Positions 23,531-31,767 of a stretch of DNA of 38,548 nucleotides are shown piece after piece (position 1 is the first letter of the stretch; each line of letters starts with the position of its first letter). The stretch is from Archaeoglobales archaeon (GTDB taxonomy: Archaea; Halobacteriota; Archaeoglobi; Archaeoglobales; Archaeoglobaceae). The notes under the pieces are model-generated. The model ran no database searches and was not told the origin of the DNA. It was given only the letters and a program-made list of their open reading frames with translations. The DNA lies in NCBI GenBank assembly GCA_003662995.1, contig QMZC01000011.1, positions 1-38,548 of the forward strand, in the 5' to 3' direction. Both the position numbers and the translations under genes were made by a program.

Positions 23531-24838
23531 ATGTATTCAGACAAGTACTGGCAGAAGGAGGAAGTGTTGCCAAAGAAAGAGCTTGAGGATTTGCAACTCA
23601 AAAGGCTTAAGTGGGTTGTTAGGCATGCGTACGATAATGTAGCATTTTTTAGGCAGAGATTTAAAGAAAGAGGAGTACATCCTGATGATATAAGAAAAAG
23701 AGAAGACATCACAAAGCTGCCGTTTACGACAAAAGAGGACTTTAAAGTTAACTATCCCTTTGGCTTGTTTGCTGTTCCAAAACAAAAAATAATCAGGATT
23801 CACACCTCAAGCGGTACATCTGGCAAGCCAAAGGTTGTTGGTTATACTGCCAGAGATTTAGAGAACTGGATCAACATGGTGGCGAGATGCATGTACATGG
23901 TTGGTGTTAGAAGTAAAGACGTATTTCAAAACATGGTCAGCTACACTTTCTTTACTGGCGGTTTGGGATTTCACTATGCAGCAGAAAGAATTGGGGCGAT
24001 GGTTGTGCCTGCTGGCACGGGCAATACGGAGAGGCAGATTAGGTACATGATAGACTTTGGCACAACGGTGATTCATGCAACGCCAAGCTATGCGATGCAC
24101 ATTAAAGAAGTTGCTGAAAGCTTGAAAATAAAACCAGATGAGACTGGGTTGAGAATAGGATGCTTTGGTGCTGAACCTTGGAGCAACAACACGAGGAAAA
24201 GGCTTGAGGATGCGTTTAACATAAAGGCGTTCGATTCTTACGGTTTAAGTGAGATGAATGGGCCCGGTGTTGCTTTTGAGTGTGAAGAGCAAAACGGCTT
24301 GCACATCTGGGCTGACCACTACTTTATAGAAATAGTTGACAAGAATGGAGAGGCTGTTAGTGAAGGTGAGAAGGGTGAGTTGGTTTTAACACCTCTAACA
24401 AAGGAGGCTTTACCACTAATTAGGTACAAAACAGGTGACGTAACGTTTGTAATGGATGATGAATGCAGTTGTGGGAGAACACATCCAAAGATTCACAGAA
24501 TACTTGGCAGGGCAGATGACATGATTGTTGTAAGGGGTATAAACGTATTCCCATCACAGATTGAACACGTATTGATGCAGATTCCTGAGGTAGGAGATCA
24601 CTTCCAAGTTTTAATTACAAGAAACGGTTCGTTGGATGAGATAACGGTCAAAGTAGAGATGAGGGATGAGGCGTTTACTGGTGAATTGTCAGACTTCAAA
24701 CGAATTCAGAGTAAAGTGCAGAGAGAACTTTATAAAGAGTTGGGGTTGAGAACGAATGTTGAGTTGGTTGAGAGGGGTACAATAGAGAGGTTCGTGTTGA
24801 AAGCTAAGAGAGTTGTTGATCTACGAGATGAAATTTGA
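23531..24838 (+). CDS. paaK: Phenylacetate-CoA ligase (first copy)
   Basis: The ATP-dependent enzyme of about 435 residues activates phenylacetate or a related aryl acid to its CoA thioester through an acyl-adenylate. Visible are the P-loop-like S-S-G-T-S-G-K-P-K near residue 95, F-T-G-G-L-G-F-H-Y, G-A-E-P-W, S-Y-G-L-S-E-M, H-I-W-A-D-H, Y-K-T-G-D-V, and C-S-C-G-R-T-H-P with L-G-R-A-D-D-M leading into the mobile C-terminal domain (R-G-I-N-V-F-P-S-Q-I-E). The open frame reaches back to 23438, but the ATG at 23531 follows AAGGTGAT and matches the start of the second copy. A TATA-like box (CTTAAATAA, about 23488) precedes it. True substrate range is unknown. Confidence 0.9.
   Translation: MYSDKYWQKEEVLPKKELEDLQLKRLKWVVRHAYDNVAFFRQRFKERGVHPDDIRKREDITKLPFTTKEDFKVNYPFGLFAVPKQKIIRIHTSSGTSGKPKVVGYTARDLENWINMVARCMYMVGVRSKDVFQNMVSYTFFTGGLGFHYAAERIGAMVVPAGTGNTERQIRYMIDFGTTVIHATPSYAMHIKEVAESLKIKPDETGLRIGCFGAEPWSNNTRKRLEDAFNIKAFDSYGLSEMNGPGVAFECEEQNGLHIWADHYFIEIVDKNGEAVSEGEKGELVLTPLTKEALPLIRYKTGDVTFVMDDECSCGRTHPKIHRILGRADDMIVVRGINVFPSQIEHVLMQIPEVGDHFQVLITRNGSLDEITVKVEMRDEAFTGELSDFKRIQSKVQRELYKELGLRTNVELVERGTIERFVLKAKRVVDLRDEI
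24542..24588 (+). repeat. 47-bp block identical to the second paaK copy
   Basis: Forty-seven bases within the C-terminal hinge region (encoding N-V-F-P-S-Q-I-E-H-V-L-M-Q-I-P) are identical to 25893-25939 in the neighbouring paralog, including third codon positions, while flanking sequence differs at many sites. This suggests recent gene conversion or strong constraint. Confidence 0.8.
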
Positions 24839-24893
24839 AGATTTAAAAATTTGGAGGTTAAGAATTAAAAACACTCAATCTTGAGGTGATGCA

Positions 24894-26189
24894 ATGTATT
24901 GGGATCCGAACGTTGAAAAGATGCCTTTAAAAGATTTGAAAGCCTTGCAGGAGCGAAAATTGAGAGCTTTGGTGCATTTAGCCTACGAATATTCTCCGTT
25001 TTACAGGCGGAAGTTCAAAGAAGTGGGTGTAAATCCTTGGGACATTAGGGGTTTGGAGGACTTATCAAAACTACCTTTCACAAAGAAACAGGATTTGAGG
25101 GATAATTACCCATTCGGGATGTTTGCAGTTCCTACATCACAAATCGTGAGATTTCATGCATCGAGCGGCACGACAGGAAAGCCAACAGTAGTTGGTTACA
25201 CAAGCAACGACATAAACATCTGGGTTGAGAGTATGTGCAGAAGTTTAACTGCCTGTGGCGTTTCAAGAAACGACATAATGCAGATTGCTTACGGCTATGG
25301 CTTGTTTACTGGCGGTTTGGGATTTCATTATGCAGCAGAAAGGTTGGGAGCTACCGTTATCCCAATATCAGCAGGTAATACACAGAGACAAATTGAACTG
25401 ATGAAAGATTTGCACACAACAGTTTTAGCATGCACGCCATCCTACATGCTCTATTTGGCTGAGTACGCATCAAACAACGGCGTTGATTTGAGGGAAACAA
25501 AGCTCAGAATGGGGATATTCGGGGCTGAGCCTTGGAGCGAGGAGACGAGAAAAAGAATAGAGGATAAGACTGGCATTCAGGCATTCGATGTTTATGGAAC
25601 ATCAGAGTTGAGCGGACCTTTGTTTACCGAATGCGTTGAGAAAAACGGCTTGCACATCTGGGCTGACCACTTTTTGATTGAAATTGTTGATGAGGATGGC
25701 AATCTAGTTGGTGAGGGGGAAAGAGGTGAATTAATTGTTACAACGCTAACCAAGGAAGCTATGCCGTTAATAAGGTGGAAGACTGGAGACATCACGATAA
25801 TGGAGGAAGAAAAGTGTAATTGTGGGAGAACACATCCAAGGATAATGAGGATACTTGGCAGGGCAGACGACATGCTGATTGTTAGAGGTGTTAACGTATT
25901 CCCATCACAGATTGAACACGTATTGATGCAGATTCCTGAAGTTGGGGAGCATTACATGATAATCCTCGATAGAGCTGAGAGCGGTTTGGATGAGATGACG
26001 ATACAGGTTGAGCTGGCAGAAAAAGCCTTCAGCGACAAAGTCTCTGATATACTAAAGCTGGAAAAGAGGATTGCTGAAAGGTTGAAGAGTGTCTTGAACG
26101 TATGGGCTAAGGTTGAGGTTGTGAATCCCGGAACATTGCAAAGGTTTGAAGGTAAGGCTAAGAGGGTAATCGATAGGAGGAAGATTTAG
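24894..26189 (+). CDS. paaK: Phenylacetate-CoA ligase (second copy)
   Basis: The 431-residue paralog of the preceding gene has the same motifs: S-S-G-T-T-G-K-P-T near 95, F-T-G-G-L-G-F-H-Y, G-A-E-P-W, V-Y-G-T-S-E-L, H-I-W-A-D-H, W-K-T-G-D-I, C-N-C-G-R-T-H-P, L-G-R-A-D-D-M, and R-G-V-N-V-F-P-S-Q-I-E. Differences in the substrate-pocket region (Y-G-Y-G-L against S-Y-T-F in the first copy, T-S-E-L-S-G-P-L against L-S-E-M-N-G-P-G) may mean different acyl substrates. The start is an ATG nine to ten bases after GAGGTGAT. It is 55 bases after the first copy and 15 bases before the ACT-domain gene, forming an operon. Confidence 0.9.
   Translation: MYWDPNVEKMPLKDLKALQERKLRALVHLAYEYSPFYRRKFKEVGVNPWDIRGLEDLSKLPFTKKQDLRDNYPFGMFAVPTSQIVRFHASSGTTGKPTVVGYTSNDINIWVESMCRSLTACGVSRNDIMQIAYGYGLFTGGLGFHYAAERLGATVIPISAGNTQRQIELMKDLHTTVLACTPSYMLYLAEYASNNGVDLRETKLRMGIFGAEPWSEETRKRIEDKTGIQAFDVYGTSELSGPLFTECVEKNGLHIWADHFLIEIVDEDGNLVGEGERGELIVTTLTKEAMPLIRWKTGDITIMEEEKCNCGRTHPRIMRILGRADDMLIVRGVNVFPSQIEHVLMQIPEVGEHYMIILDRAESGLDEMTIQVELAEKAFSDKVSDILKLEKRIAERLKSVLNVWAKVEVVNPGTLQRFEGKAKRVIDRRKI
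25893..25939 (+). repeat. 47-bp block identical to the first paaK copy
   Basis: Second member of the exact 47-base repeat described at 24542-24588. The spacing between copies is 1351 bases in direct orientation, so recombination between them would delete most of one ligase and produce a hybrid gene. Confidence 0.8.
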
Positions 26190-26204
26190 ATTTAAGGTGA
26201 TTTT

Positions 26205-26633
26205 ATGAAAGAGGAAAAGATAATTAAGCAAGTTTCCGTGTTTGTGGAGAACAAGCCTGGGAGATTGGCGGCAGTGACTGAAAAGTTGTATGAAAAGGGG
26301 ATAAACATAAGAGCTTTCACAATTGCCGAAGCTGGAGATTTCGGAATTATAAGGATGGTTGTGGATAAGACGGATGAGGCTTACAAAGTTTTGAAGGATG
26401 CTGGATTCACCGTCAGCTTAACAAACGTTCTCGGTGTAGAAGTGAAGGATGAGCCCGGTGGACTTTATTCGATAGCAAAAGCTTTGGGAAGTGCAAACAT
26501 AAACATTGAATATGTCTATGCCTTCACTTTCGGCAAAGACAAGGCGTTGATAATACTGCGGGTTGACGACATAGAGAAGGCAATAGAGATCTTGGAGAAG
26601 GAGAACGTTTTGTTTAAGGGCAAGGTTGATTGA
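26205..26633 (+). CDS. Tandem ACT-domain protein of the PaaK operon
   Basis: The 142-residue protein is two ACT domains end to end: the first from about 8 to 70 (V-S-V-F-V-E-N-K-P-G-R-L-A-A-V-T-E), the second from about 75 to 140 (V-L-G-V-E-V-K-D-E-P-G-G-L-Y-S-I-A). Each shows the N/D-x-P-G turn that binds amino acids in this fold. Small tandem ACT proteins commonly sit next to phenylacetate-CoA ligases and indolepyruvate oxidoreductases, where they are thought to sense aromatic amino acids. No DNA-binding part is present, so it would act by binding a protein partner. The ribosome site is AAGGTGAT. Confidence 0.85.
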   Translation: MKEEKIIKQVSVFVENKPGRLAAVTEKLYEKGINIRAFTIAEAGDFGIIRMVVDKTDEAYKVLKDAGFTVSLTNVLGVEVKDEPGGLYSIAKALGSANINIEYVYAFTFGKDKALIILRVDDIEKAIEILEKENVLFKGKVD

Positions 26634-26652
26634 TTTTTTTATTTTATTTTTA
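26634..26652 (+). terminator. T-rich bidirectional terminator between convergent genes
   Basis: A T-rich run directly follows the ACT gene stop; further T and A runs up to 26674 can serve the convergent DUF128 gene on the other strand. Confidence 0.5.
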
Positions 26653-26674
26653 ATTTAAATTTAGTTTAATTTTG

Positions 26675-27667
26675 CTATAGGAAATCTTCTACTGGCTTTA
26701 ACTTTGAAAATTCGATTAGAGTTTCGTTTATTCTCATTTTTAGCTCAAATCCTTTCTCTTGTAATGGGGCGAAATAGTTTAATCCCGTGGGAAAAACAAG
26801 CTTTACTTTCCTGTCAATCAAGAGATCGAAGGGAATGCGCCTTGGATACAATGTTGCAATGGCATTGCTAATTCCTCTTGCCTCAGCCAAAAAAAGCTCC
26901 CTTTCTATAAGCTTGACTATGTGCGGGCTCACGTTTCTTATGTCGCAAACAACGTAGCCATCTCCCGTTTTCATAGTTTCCAAGACAGATGTGTAGCCAC
27001 CTTTGATAAACAACAAACCTGGACTTATTGTGGTTCCTTCGTAGGTTATTAATTCAACAAGACCTTCAGGTCTGAAGTTTGAGTAATGTAGCAATCCGGT
27101 AGCGTAAGGTTCTAAGATCACATTTATGTTCCTCGCTATAACATCGTAGATCGTTGTGGATAGCGTCACTATTCCCATCTTCCCCTCCTGAATCATGATA
27201 TCGCCGACCATCTCTTCTTCATCATAAATTTGAATCAAATCTGAGACCACGAGTTTTGAATGGGCTAATCTGTCAAGGATTTCTAAAGCATTCTCGATCT
27301 TGTCTTTGTCAATCATTGCAATGTTTACCGGCACAGTTCCCTTCATCCTATACAAATCAAATGTAGCCATGTGTAAGTTGTATTGTATCGTCTCGGTAAA
27401 CTCGTCCATCCTTTCAAAGACTGTGCTCTTTTTTAAAACATCCACGCCCAAATCGGTTATGACAAAACCCTTGTTTTTCTCCTGAATGTACCCTTCGCTG
27501 ACCATCTCTTCAATTAAGCTTTTAAGGGTTTTTCTGTCAGAATTTAAATCTCTCTGGTTCAACAAATTGGAAATTTCTCTAAAAGAGAGAGGCTTTTTGT
27601 ACTCTCCCAAAATCTTGAGTATTTCGATAAAAATCACGCTGGTGATGTGGACTCTGGAATGTTTCAT
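26675..27667 (-). CDS. DUF128 (NrpR-type) transcriptional regulator, second copy
   Basis: The protein of about 330 residues has a winged helix (I-L-K-I-L-G-E-Y-K-K-P-L-S-F-R-E-I, then D-R-K-T-L-K-S-L-I-E-E-M) and one DUF128 domain. Recognisable segments are G-I-V-T-L-S-T-T-I-Y, G-L-L-H-Y-S-N-F-R-P-E-G, I-S-P-G-L-L-F-I-K-G-G, V-C-D-I-R-N-V-S-P, and P-F-D-L-L-I-D-R-K-V. It is a clear but diverged relative of the regulator at 15.8 kb. It converges on the PaaK-ACT operon, which is its likely target along with its own promoter. I prefer the ATG at 27667 over a TTG two codons upstream. The ligand is unknown. Confidence 0.83.
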   Translation of the reverse strand: MKHSRVHITSVIFIEILKILGEYKKPLSFREISNLLNQRDLNSDRKTLKSLIEEMVSEGYIQEKNKGFVITDLGVDVLKKSTVFERMDEFTETIQYNLHMATFDLYRMKGTVPVNIAMIDKDKIENALEILDRLAHSKLVVSDLIQIYDEEEMVGDIMIQEGKMGIVTLSTTIYDVIARNINVILEPYATGLLHYSNFRPEGLVELITYEGTTISPGLLFIKGGYTSVLETMKTGDGYVVCDIRNVSPHIVKLIERELFLAEARGISNAIATLYPRRIPFDLLIDRKVKLVFPTGLNYFAPLQEKGFELKMRINETLIEFSKLKPVEDFL

Positions 27668-27717
27668 CAACAATATTACAACACAATAAGTAATTATGCT
27701 TTTCCATTAATCGTTTA

Positions 27718-27765
27718 CGTATTCACTAATTATACGAAAAAATAGGATACTGGATTATTTAGTAT
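27718..27765. promoter_or_regulatory. Two inverted repeats with nine-base spacers upstream of the second DUF128 regulator
   Basis: CGTAT at 27718-27722 pairs with ATACG at 27732-27736, and ATACT at 27747-27751 pairs with AGTAT at 27761-27765. Both spacers are nine bases. They lie in the short gap between metG and the regulator, 50-100 bases upstream of the regulator start, and look like a pair of dimer-binding sites. Function is inferred from symmetry and position only. Confidence 0.4.
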
Positions 27766-27773
27766 GCCAAAGG

Positions 27774-29732
27774 CTATCTTATTTTACTGCCCACGGGGAC
27801 ATCCCTCTCAGGGTGCATCAATATGGCTTTTCCATCAACGTCAACAGCAAGAATCATTCCTTGGCTCTCCACTCCCATTAGTTTTGCTGGCTTTAGGTTT
27901 ACTAGAATTGGCACCAGTTTGCCCACAAGACTTTCTGGTTCATAGCTTTCAGCAATCCCGGCAACAACCTGCCTGACTTCATTGCCTATATCTACTTCAA
28001 GCTTCAGTAGTTTCTTGCTTTTCTTTATTTTTTCAGCCTTTACTATTTTACCAATCCTCAAATCAAGCTTGGTAAACTCCTCAATGTCTACAACTTCTTC
28101 CATCTTCTCACCTCTAATTCTCCTCATCATCTTCTTTTCAAGCTCCTCAACCTTTTCATCCTCAACCTTCTCAAACGGAACTTTTGGTTTGTTTAAAGCA
28201 ATTGTTTCATCAACCTTTAAGGCATCATCAATTTTTGAATTTTTAACATCTATACCGACAATTTTACCCATCTCCACCATCGTCTTTGGCAGAATTGGAT
28301 AACCAAAGATTATCAAGGCTTTCACAAGTTGCAGACAGGACGATAAAACTTTTTCACACTTTTCTTTGTCTTTTTTTATCAACTCCCAAGGCTTCGCATT
28401 TTGGAAATATAGGTTGCCAAAGCTTGCCAATTCCATAAAAGCGTCGCTTGCAACCTTGAATTCCCAATCGTTTAGGGATTCAACGATTTTGTCCTTAACT
28501 TCCTTTATTTTTTCCATAACTTCCTCATCAACATCCATCTTAATTTCCTTGGAGTTCTTCCATGCAAAGTGCAAAACTCGATACATGAAGTTGCCAAGCG
28601 TGGCTATAAGCTCATTGTTCACCTTATCCTTAAAAATCTCCCATGAGAAGTTCAAATCCTTTTGATGGGACGTGTAGTTGATGATGTAATACCTTAAATA
28701 ATCGGTGTTCAATCCAGCTTTCAAATAGTCTTCTTCAACCCAAACGACATAACCCCTGCTTTTTGAGAACGTTTTGCCCTCAACCTTAACCATTCCACTT
28801 GCCACAACAGCTTTCGGCAAGTTGTAGTCTGCCCCTTTCAGCATCGCAGGCCAGAAAATGCAGTGGTGGTAAACGATGTCCAAGCCAATGAAGTGGATGA
28901 TCTCACCATCTTTAAGCCATATGCTTTTCCAATCTTTTTTAAGTTTCTCACAAGCTTTTTTTGTAAAGCTTATGTAGCCGATGGGCGCATCAACCCAGAC
29001 GTAGACAACCAAATCTTCATTCGGAAACTTGACACCCCATTCAAGGTTTCTTGTGATGCACCAGTCTTTTAATTCTGCCTTCACCCACTGCCTTGCGTAA
29101 TTCAAAGCATTTTCTGTCCCTTTTAACTTATCCAAATAACCTTCCAAAAACTCCTTGAATTCTGTCAGCTTGAAGAAGTAGTGTTTTTGTTTTTTGTAAA
29201 CAGCCTTACTTCCACAAATCTTACATTTGGCATTTAAAATTTCTCCAGGCTCTAAATGCCTTCCACATCCCTGATCGCACTCATCTCCTCTCGCTATCTC
29301 ACCACAGTAAGGGCATGTACCTTCAACGTATCTGTCTGGCAAAAACCTTTCACATTTTGGGCAGTAAGCAAGCTCTATTTCCTTTGGATAAACATAACCC
29401 TTTTCAATCAGCTTTTTCACCATTTCTTGAGTGGTTTGGTGGTGGTATTCTTCATCAGTCCTGCCGTAATAATCGAAGTTTATGTCTAATTTTTCGAAGA
29501 TTTCTTGGAAATGCTTGTGATAGATATCAACAAGCTGTTTTGGTGTCATGTTTGCTTGCTCAGCATTCACAACGATTGGTGTTCCATGGCTATCGCTTCC
29601 ACAAACGAATATTACGTCTTCACCCAACATTCTGAGATACTTAACATAGATGTCTGCTGGAATGTAAGTCCTTAGATGTCCAATGTGAGCCTTCCCGTTT
29701 GCGTAAGGCAAACCGCAGGTGATGAGCTTCAT
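27774..29732 (-). CDS. metG: Methionyl-tRNA synthetase with C-terminal tRNA-binding domain
   Basis: The 652-residue class I synthetase charges tRNA-Met. It has H16-I-G-H19 at the start of the Rossmann fold, a double zinc-knuckle insert (C-P-K-C, C-P-Y-C, C-x-x-G-C-G, C-K-I-C, about residues 123-175), and the K-M-S-K-S loop present as T-F-S-K-S-R near 322. A helical anticodon domain follows. From about 545 comes a C-terminal EMAP-II/Trbp111-type OB domain ([15 protein letters not shown]-like and S-Q-G-M-I-L-A) that aids tRNA binding and dimerisation. Full length and intact. TATA-like sequence at about 29750-29759 (minus strand) predicts a nearly leaderless transcript. Confidence 0.96.
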   Translation of the reverse strand: MKLITCGLPYANGKAHIGHLRTYIPADIYVKYLRMLGEDVIFVCGSDSHGTPIVVNAEQANMTPKQLVDIYHKHFQEIFEKLDINFDYYGRTDEEYHHQTTQEMVKKLIEKGYVYPKEIELAYCPKCERFLPDRYVEGTCPYCGEIARGDECDQGCGRHLEPGEILNAKCKICGSKAVYKKQKHYFFKLTEFKEFLEGYLDKLKGTENALNYARQWVKAELKDWCITRNLEWGVKFPNEDLVVYVWVDAPIGYISFTKKACEKLKKDWKSIWLKDGEIIHFIGLDIVYHHCIFWPAMLKGADYNLPKAVVASGMVKVEGKTFSKSRGYVVWVEEDYLKAGLNTDYLRYYIINYTSHQKDLNFSWEIFKDKVNNELIATLGNFMYRVLHFAWKNSKEIKMDVDEEVMEKIKEVKDKIVESLNDWEFKVASDAFMELASFGNLYFQNAKPWELIKKDKEKCEKVLSSCLQLVKALIIFGYPILPKTMVEMGKIVGIDVKNSKIDDALKVDETIALNKPKVPFEKVEDEKVEELEKKMMRRIRGEKMEEVVDIEEFTKLDLRIGKIVKAEKIKKSKKLLKLEVDIGNEVRQVVAGIAESYEPESLVGKLVPILVNLKPAKLMGVESQGMILAVDVDGKAILMHPERDVPVGSKIR

Positions 29733-29801
29733 GCAGTAAACTCAACAAGGGGTATAAAATTTTAGTGTAATGTTGGGATTTGTTTGATTTGGGGAAACAA
29801 T

Positions 29802-30701
29802 TTAGCTAGACTTAACCCAGCCCAAAATTCCCCTCAAAGAGTTCTCAATGAAGTAATCCTCCCTCTTCTTAATATCATCATCAAGTATTTTATACTTGGC
29901 AAACAACCTATCAATTTTCAACAACTCAGCTTTCGAAGCTTTGATGATTTCTTTGTCATTTTCATACTGACTTGCATTCTCAGAAACGACCTTAACCCAC
30001 AATTTTAATTGCTCTTTAAACAAATCAATTATCTCAAGGCTTTTTGGCTCAAATCCGTAATGTCCGAAGCAAACGATTTTGTCTCCCAACTTCTCCAGTT
30101 TCTTCACCGACTCGTAGGCTATATCAAATACGAATCGTGGAGGTGTGGCGGGACGGAGATAGTAATCCTTCTTTAAGGGTTGATGGACTCCTAAGGCTTC
30201 TCCGGCAAACAAGTAGTTGTCAAACAAGTAGCTCTGATGATGGACTGCATGCCCCGGAGTTTTGATTATCTCAACTTCAAAGCCCTTGAATTCGATGTTG
30301 TCTTTATGGATAACATCCTCACTAATTGGATCAATTCGCCCGTAAATCTCTGCCAAGTCACCCAAAACCTTCTTTGTCCCCTCCCAAAGTTTCTCCGTGT
30401 TTAGCATATGTTTTTCACCCTTCTCATGCAAAACAACTTTAGCATTAAAATACTTCAAAAACTCAGCCAAACCTCCTGCATGGTCTATGTGGATGTGTGT
30501 AATTAATACGTATTCAACCTTTTTTATCTTTAAATATTTTAAATAATCAACGAGATTTTTTATTGTTGATGCTGGCCCAACATCAACCACCATTCCTTTT
30601 TCTCCATCTCTAATAACCCAACAGCTTATAAAATTGCGAAAACCCTCCTTTTTCTGAGGTAAGTCAATTAAAAACAAATCTTTTGAAACTTCGGTTATCA
30701 T
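29802..30701 (-). CDS. Metallo-beta-lactamase-fold hydrolase
   Basis: The protein of about 299 residues has the MBL metal-binding set: I-T-H-I-H-I-D-H-A-G-G near residue 66, T-P-G-H-A-V-H-H near 150, and a later C-F-G-H-Y-G near 215. A helical C-terminal stretch of about 80 residues resembles the extra domain of glyoxalase II-like and LACTB2-like members that act on thioesters or small esters. The frame extends 18 codons further upstream, but M-I-T-E-V-S-K-D-L-F-L-I is the normal start of this fold. The gene lies upstream of metG on the same strand, about 70 bases away. The substrate cannot be read from the sequence. Confidence 0.8.
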   Translation of the reverse strand: MITEVSKDLFLIDLPQKKEGFRNFISCWVIRDGEKGMVVDVGPASTIKNLVDYLKYLKIKKVEYVLITHIHIDHAGGLAEFLKYFNAKVVLHEKGEKHMLNTEKLWEGTKKVLGDLAEIYGRIDPISEDVIHKDNIEFKGFEVEIIKTPGHAVHHQSYLFDNYLFAGEALGVHQPLKKDYYLRPATPPRFVFDIAYESVKKLEKLGDKIVCFGHYGFEPKSLEIIDLFKEQLKLWVKVVSENASQYENDKEIIKASKAELLKIDRLFAKYKILDDDIKKREDYFIENSLRGILGWVKSS

Positions 30702-30736
30702 GGTACAAATCAATTTTACAAAGTTTAAAAAAATTT

Positions 30737-30906
30737 GTGGAATTTGTTTGTGCAATTGTAAATCAACAGAGCGTAACTTTACGACAACTTATTTTTACGA
30801 GCATTGTTGGAAAAGATGGAGAGATGGATTTCTCAAAAATTGCATAAGATTAAAGAGGCTTGAAAGAATGAGGGTGTCAGCGTTGACAGAATTCGCAATT
30901 AATTAA
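30737..30906 (+). pseudogene. Possible decayed small helix-turn-helix gene
   Basis: One frame from a GTG at 30737 reads M-E-F-V-C-A-I-V-N-Q-Q-S-V-T-L-R-Q-L-I and on to a stop at 30847. A shift of frame there continues as R-L-K-R-L-E-R-M-R-V-S-A-L-T-E-F to a stop at 30906. Joined, these would resemble a short winged-helix protein. There is no supporting start signal and I may be reading chance. It occupies most of the 230-base gap between the hydrolase and satP. Confidence 0.2.
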
Positions 30907-30931
30907 AACTAAAAATTAAAAATATAAAAAG

Positions 30932-31528
30932 TTAAGATAGTGGCAACACTTGCTTGCCCCAAACCGTGTTAACGAGCTCTGCCATTGCTATGTACCATGC
31001 TAAAAGCCCTGTAATGAATATTTCCCATCCTGTTGGCACTGGTGAGAGAACACCCAGTGTTACTCCATCAAGCATTATGAATGCAAGTAGCAACAGCCAG
31101 AACAGTGCCGTCAGGAACTTGCCAACCTTGAACACTGCAAGGCAGAAGGCGAATGTAAACAGTGTCCACATCAAGAAGAAACCAAACAATTGTGAACCAT
31201 CTGGCTTCACTCCACCCATAGGTAATACGAATAGCAACACAAAGAGTGCCCACCAGAATGCACCGTATGAACAGAATGCAGTTCCGCCAAAGATGCTACC
31301 CTTTCTGAAATCGATGACACCGGCAATAAACTGAGCAGTTCCACCAAAGGCTATTGCCAATGCTAATGTTGGTCCAGCCCCCCAATATCCAACGTTGTGC
31401 AAACCAGTAGCCATTGTTGTCAAGGCAAAACCCGTCAGTCCGAGAACCGCTGGATTTGCCCACCATTCCTTGTACATTCCAACTGCTTCAAACGCAGACT
31501 TCAACTCATACGCTCTCTCCTCAGCCAT
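30932..31528 (-). CDS. Acetate/succinate transporter, GPR1/FUN34/YaaH (SatP) family
   Basis: The 198-residue membrane protein has six hydrophobic segments and the family signature N-P-A-V-L-G-L-T-G-F-A-L-T near residue 25, followed by F-G-G-T-A-Q-F-I-A-G-V-I-D-F-R-K-G and G-T-A-F-C-S-Y-G-A-F-W-W-A. Family members are channel-like transporters for acetate and related short acids. A good ribosome site, GGAAGGAG (31533-31540, minus strand), precedes the ATG at 31528. It is divergent from an OFA-type carrier, with 239 bases between them that likely hold coordinated promoters. Confidence 0.9.
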   Translation of the reverse strand: MAEERAYELKSAFEAVGMYKEWWANPAVLGLTGFALTTMATGLHNVGYWGAGPTLALAIAFGGTAQFIAGVIDFRKGSIFGGTAFCSYGAFWWALFVLLFVLPMGGVKPDGSQLFGFFLMWTLFTFAFCLAVFKVGKFLTALFWLLLLAFIMLDGVTLGVLSPVPTGWEIFITGLLAWYIAMAELVNTVWGKQVLPLS

Positions 31529-31767
31529 CCAACTCCTTCCTAAAATTTCTCACGATTAGTAATTATATTTTTAGTATTTAAAGATTTCGACATGTGTATC
31601 GAATAAAATATATATTATTTCAAATTTTGAGGAAAAAATTATTTACTATTTAAAACTTTTGGTAGATAGTATCGCAAAGTATAAATATAACATATTCAAA
31701 TATATAATAGAAACATATATATACTACCAATCTTTTATTTTTAATCGTTAAAAAAAGGTGGTAGAGT
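31529..31767. promoter_or_regulatory. Divergent promoter region of the satP-like and OFA-type genes
   Basis: The gap is extremely AT-rich. Leftward, CTTTAAATA (31575-31583, minus strand) is about 50 bases from the satP-like start. Rightward, an ATATATAT-type box at about 31711-31721 leaves a leader with the ribosome site AAAGGTGGT (31754-31762) before the ATG at 31768. GGTAGATAGTAT near 31660-31675 is loosely mirrored by ATATACTACC just before 31728. No gene is visible. Confidence 0.45.

Noticed and set aside
7482-30745. A 20-base word (a T-T-A7-T3-GTGGAATT type string) occurs at about 7482-7501 and again at about 30725-30744.
   Set aside because: Both lie in A/T-rich lysine-phenylalanine-type codons, flanks are unrelated, and there is no sign of a mobile element. 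Treated as chance.
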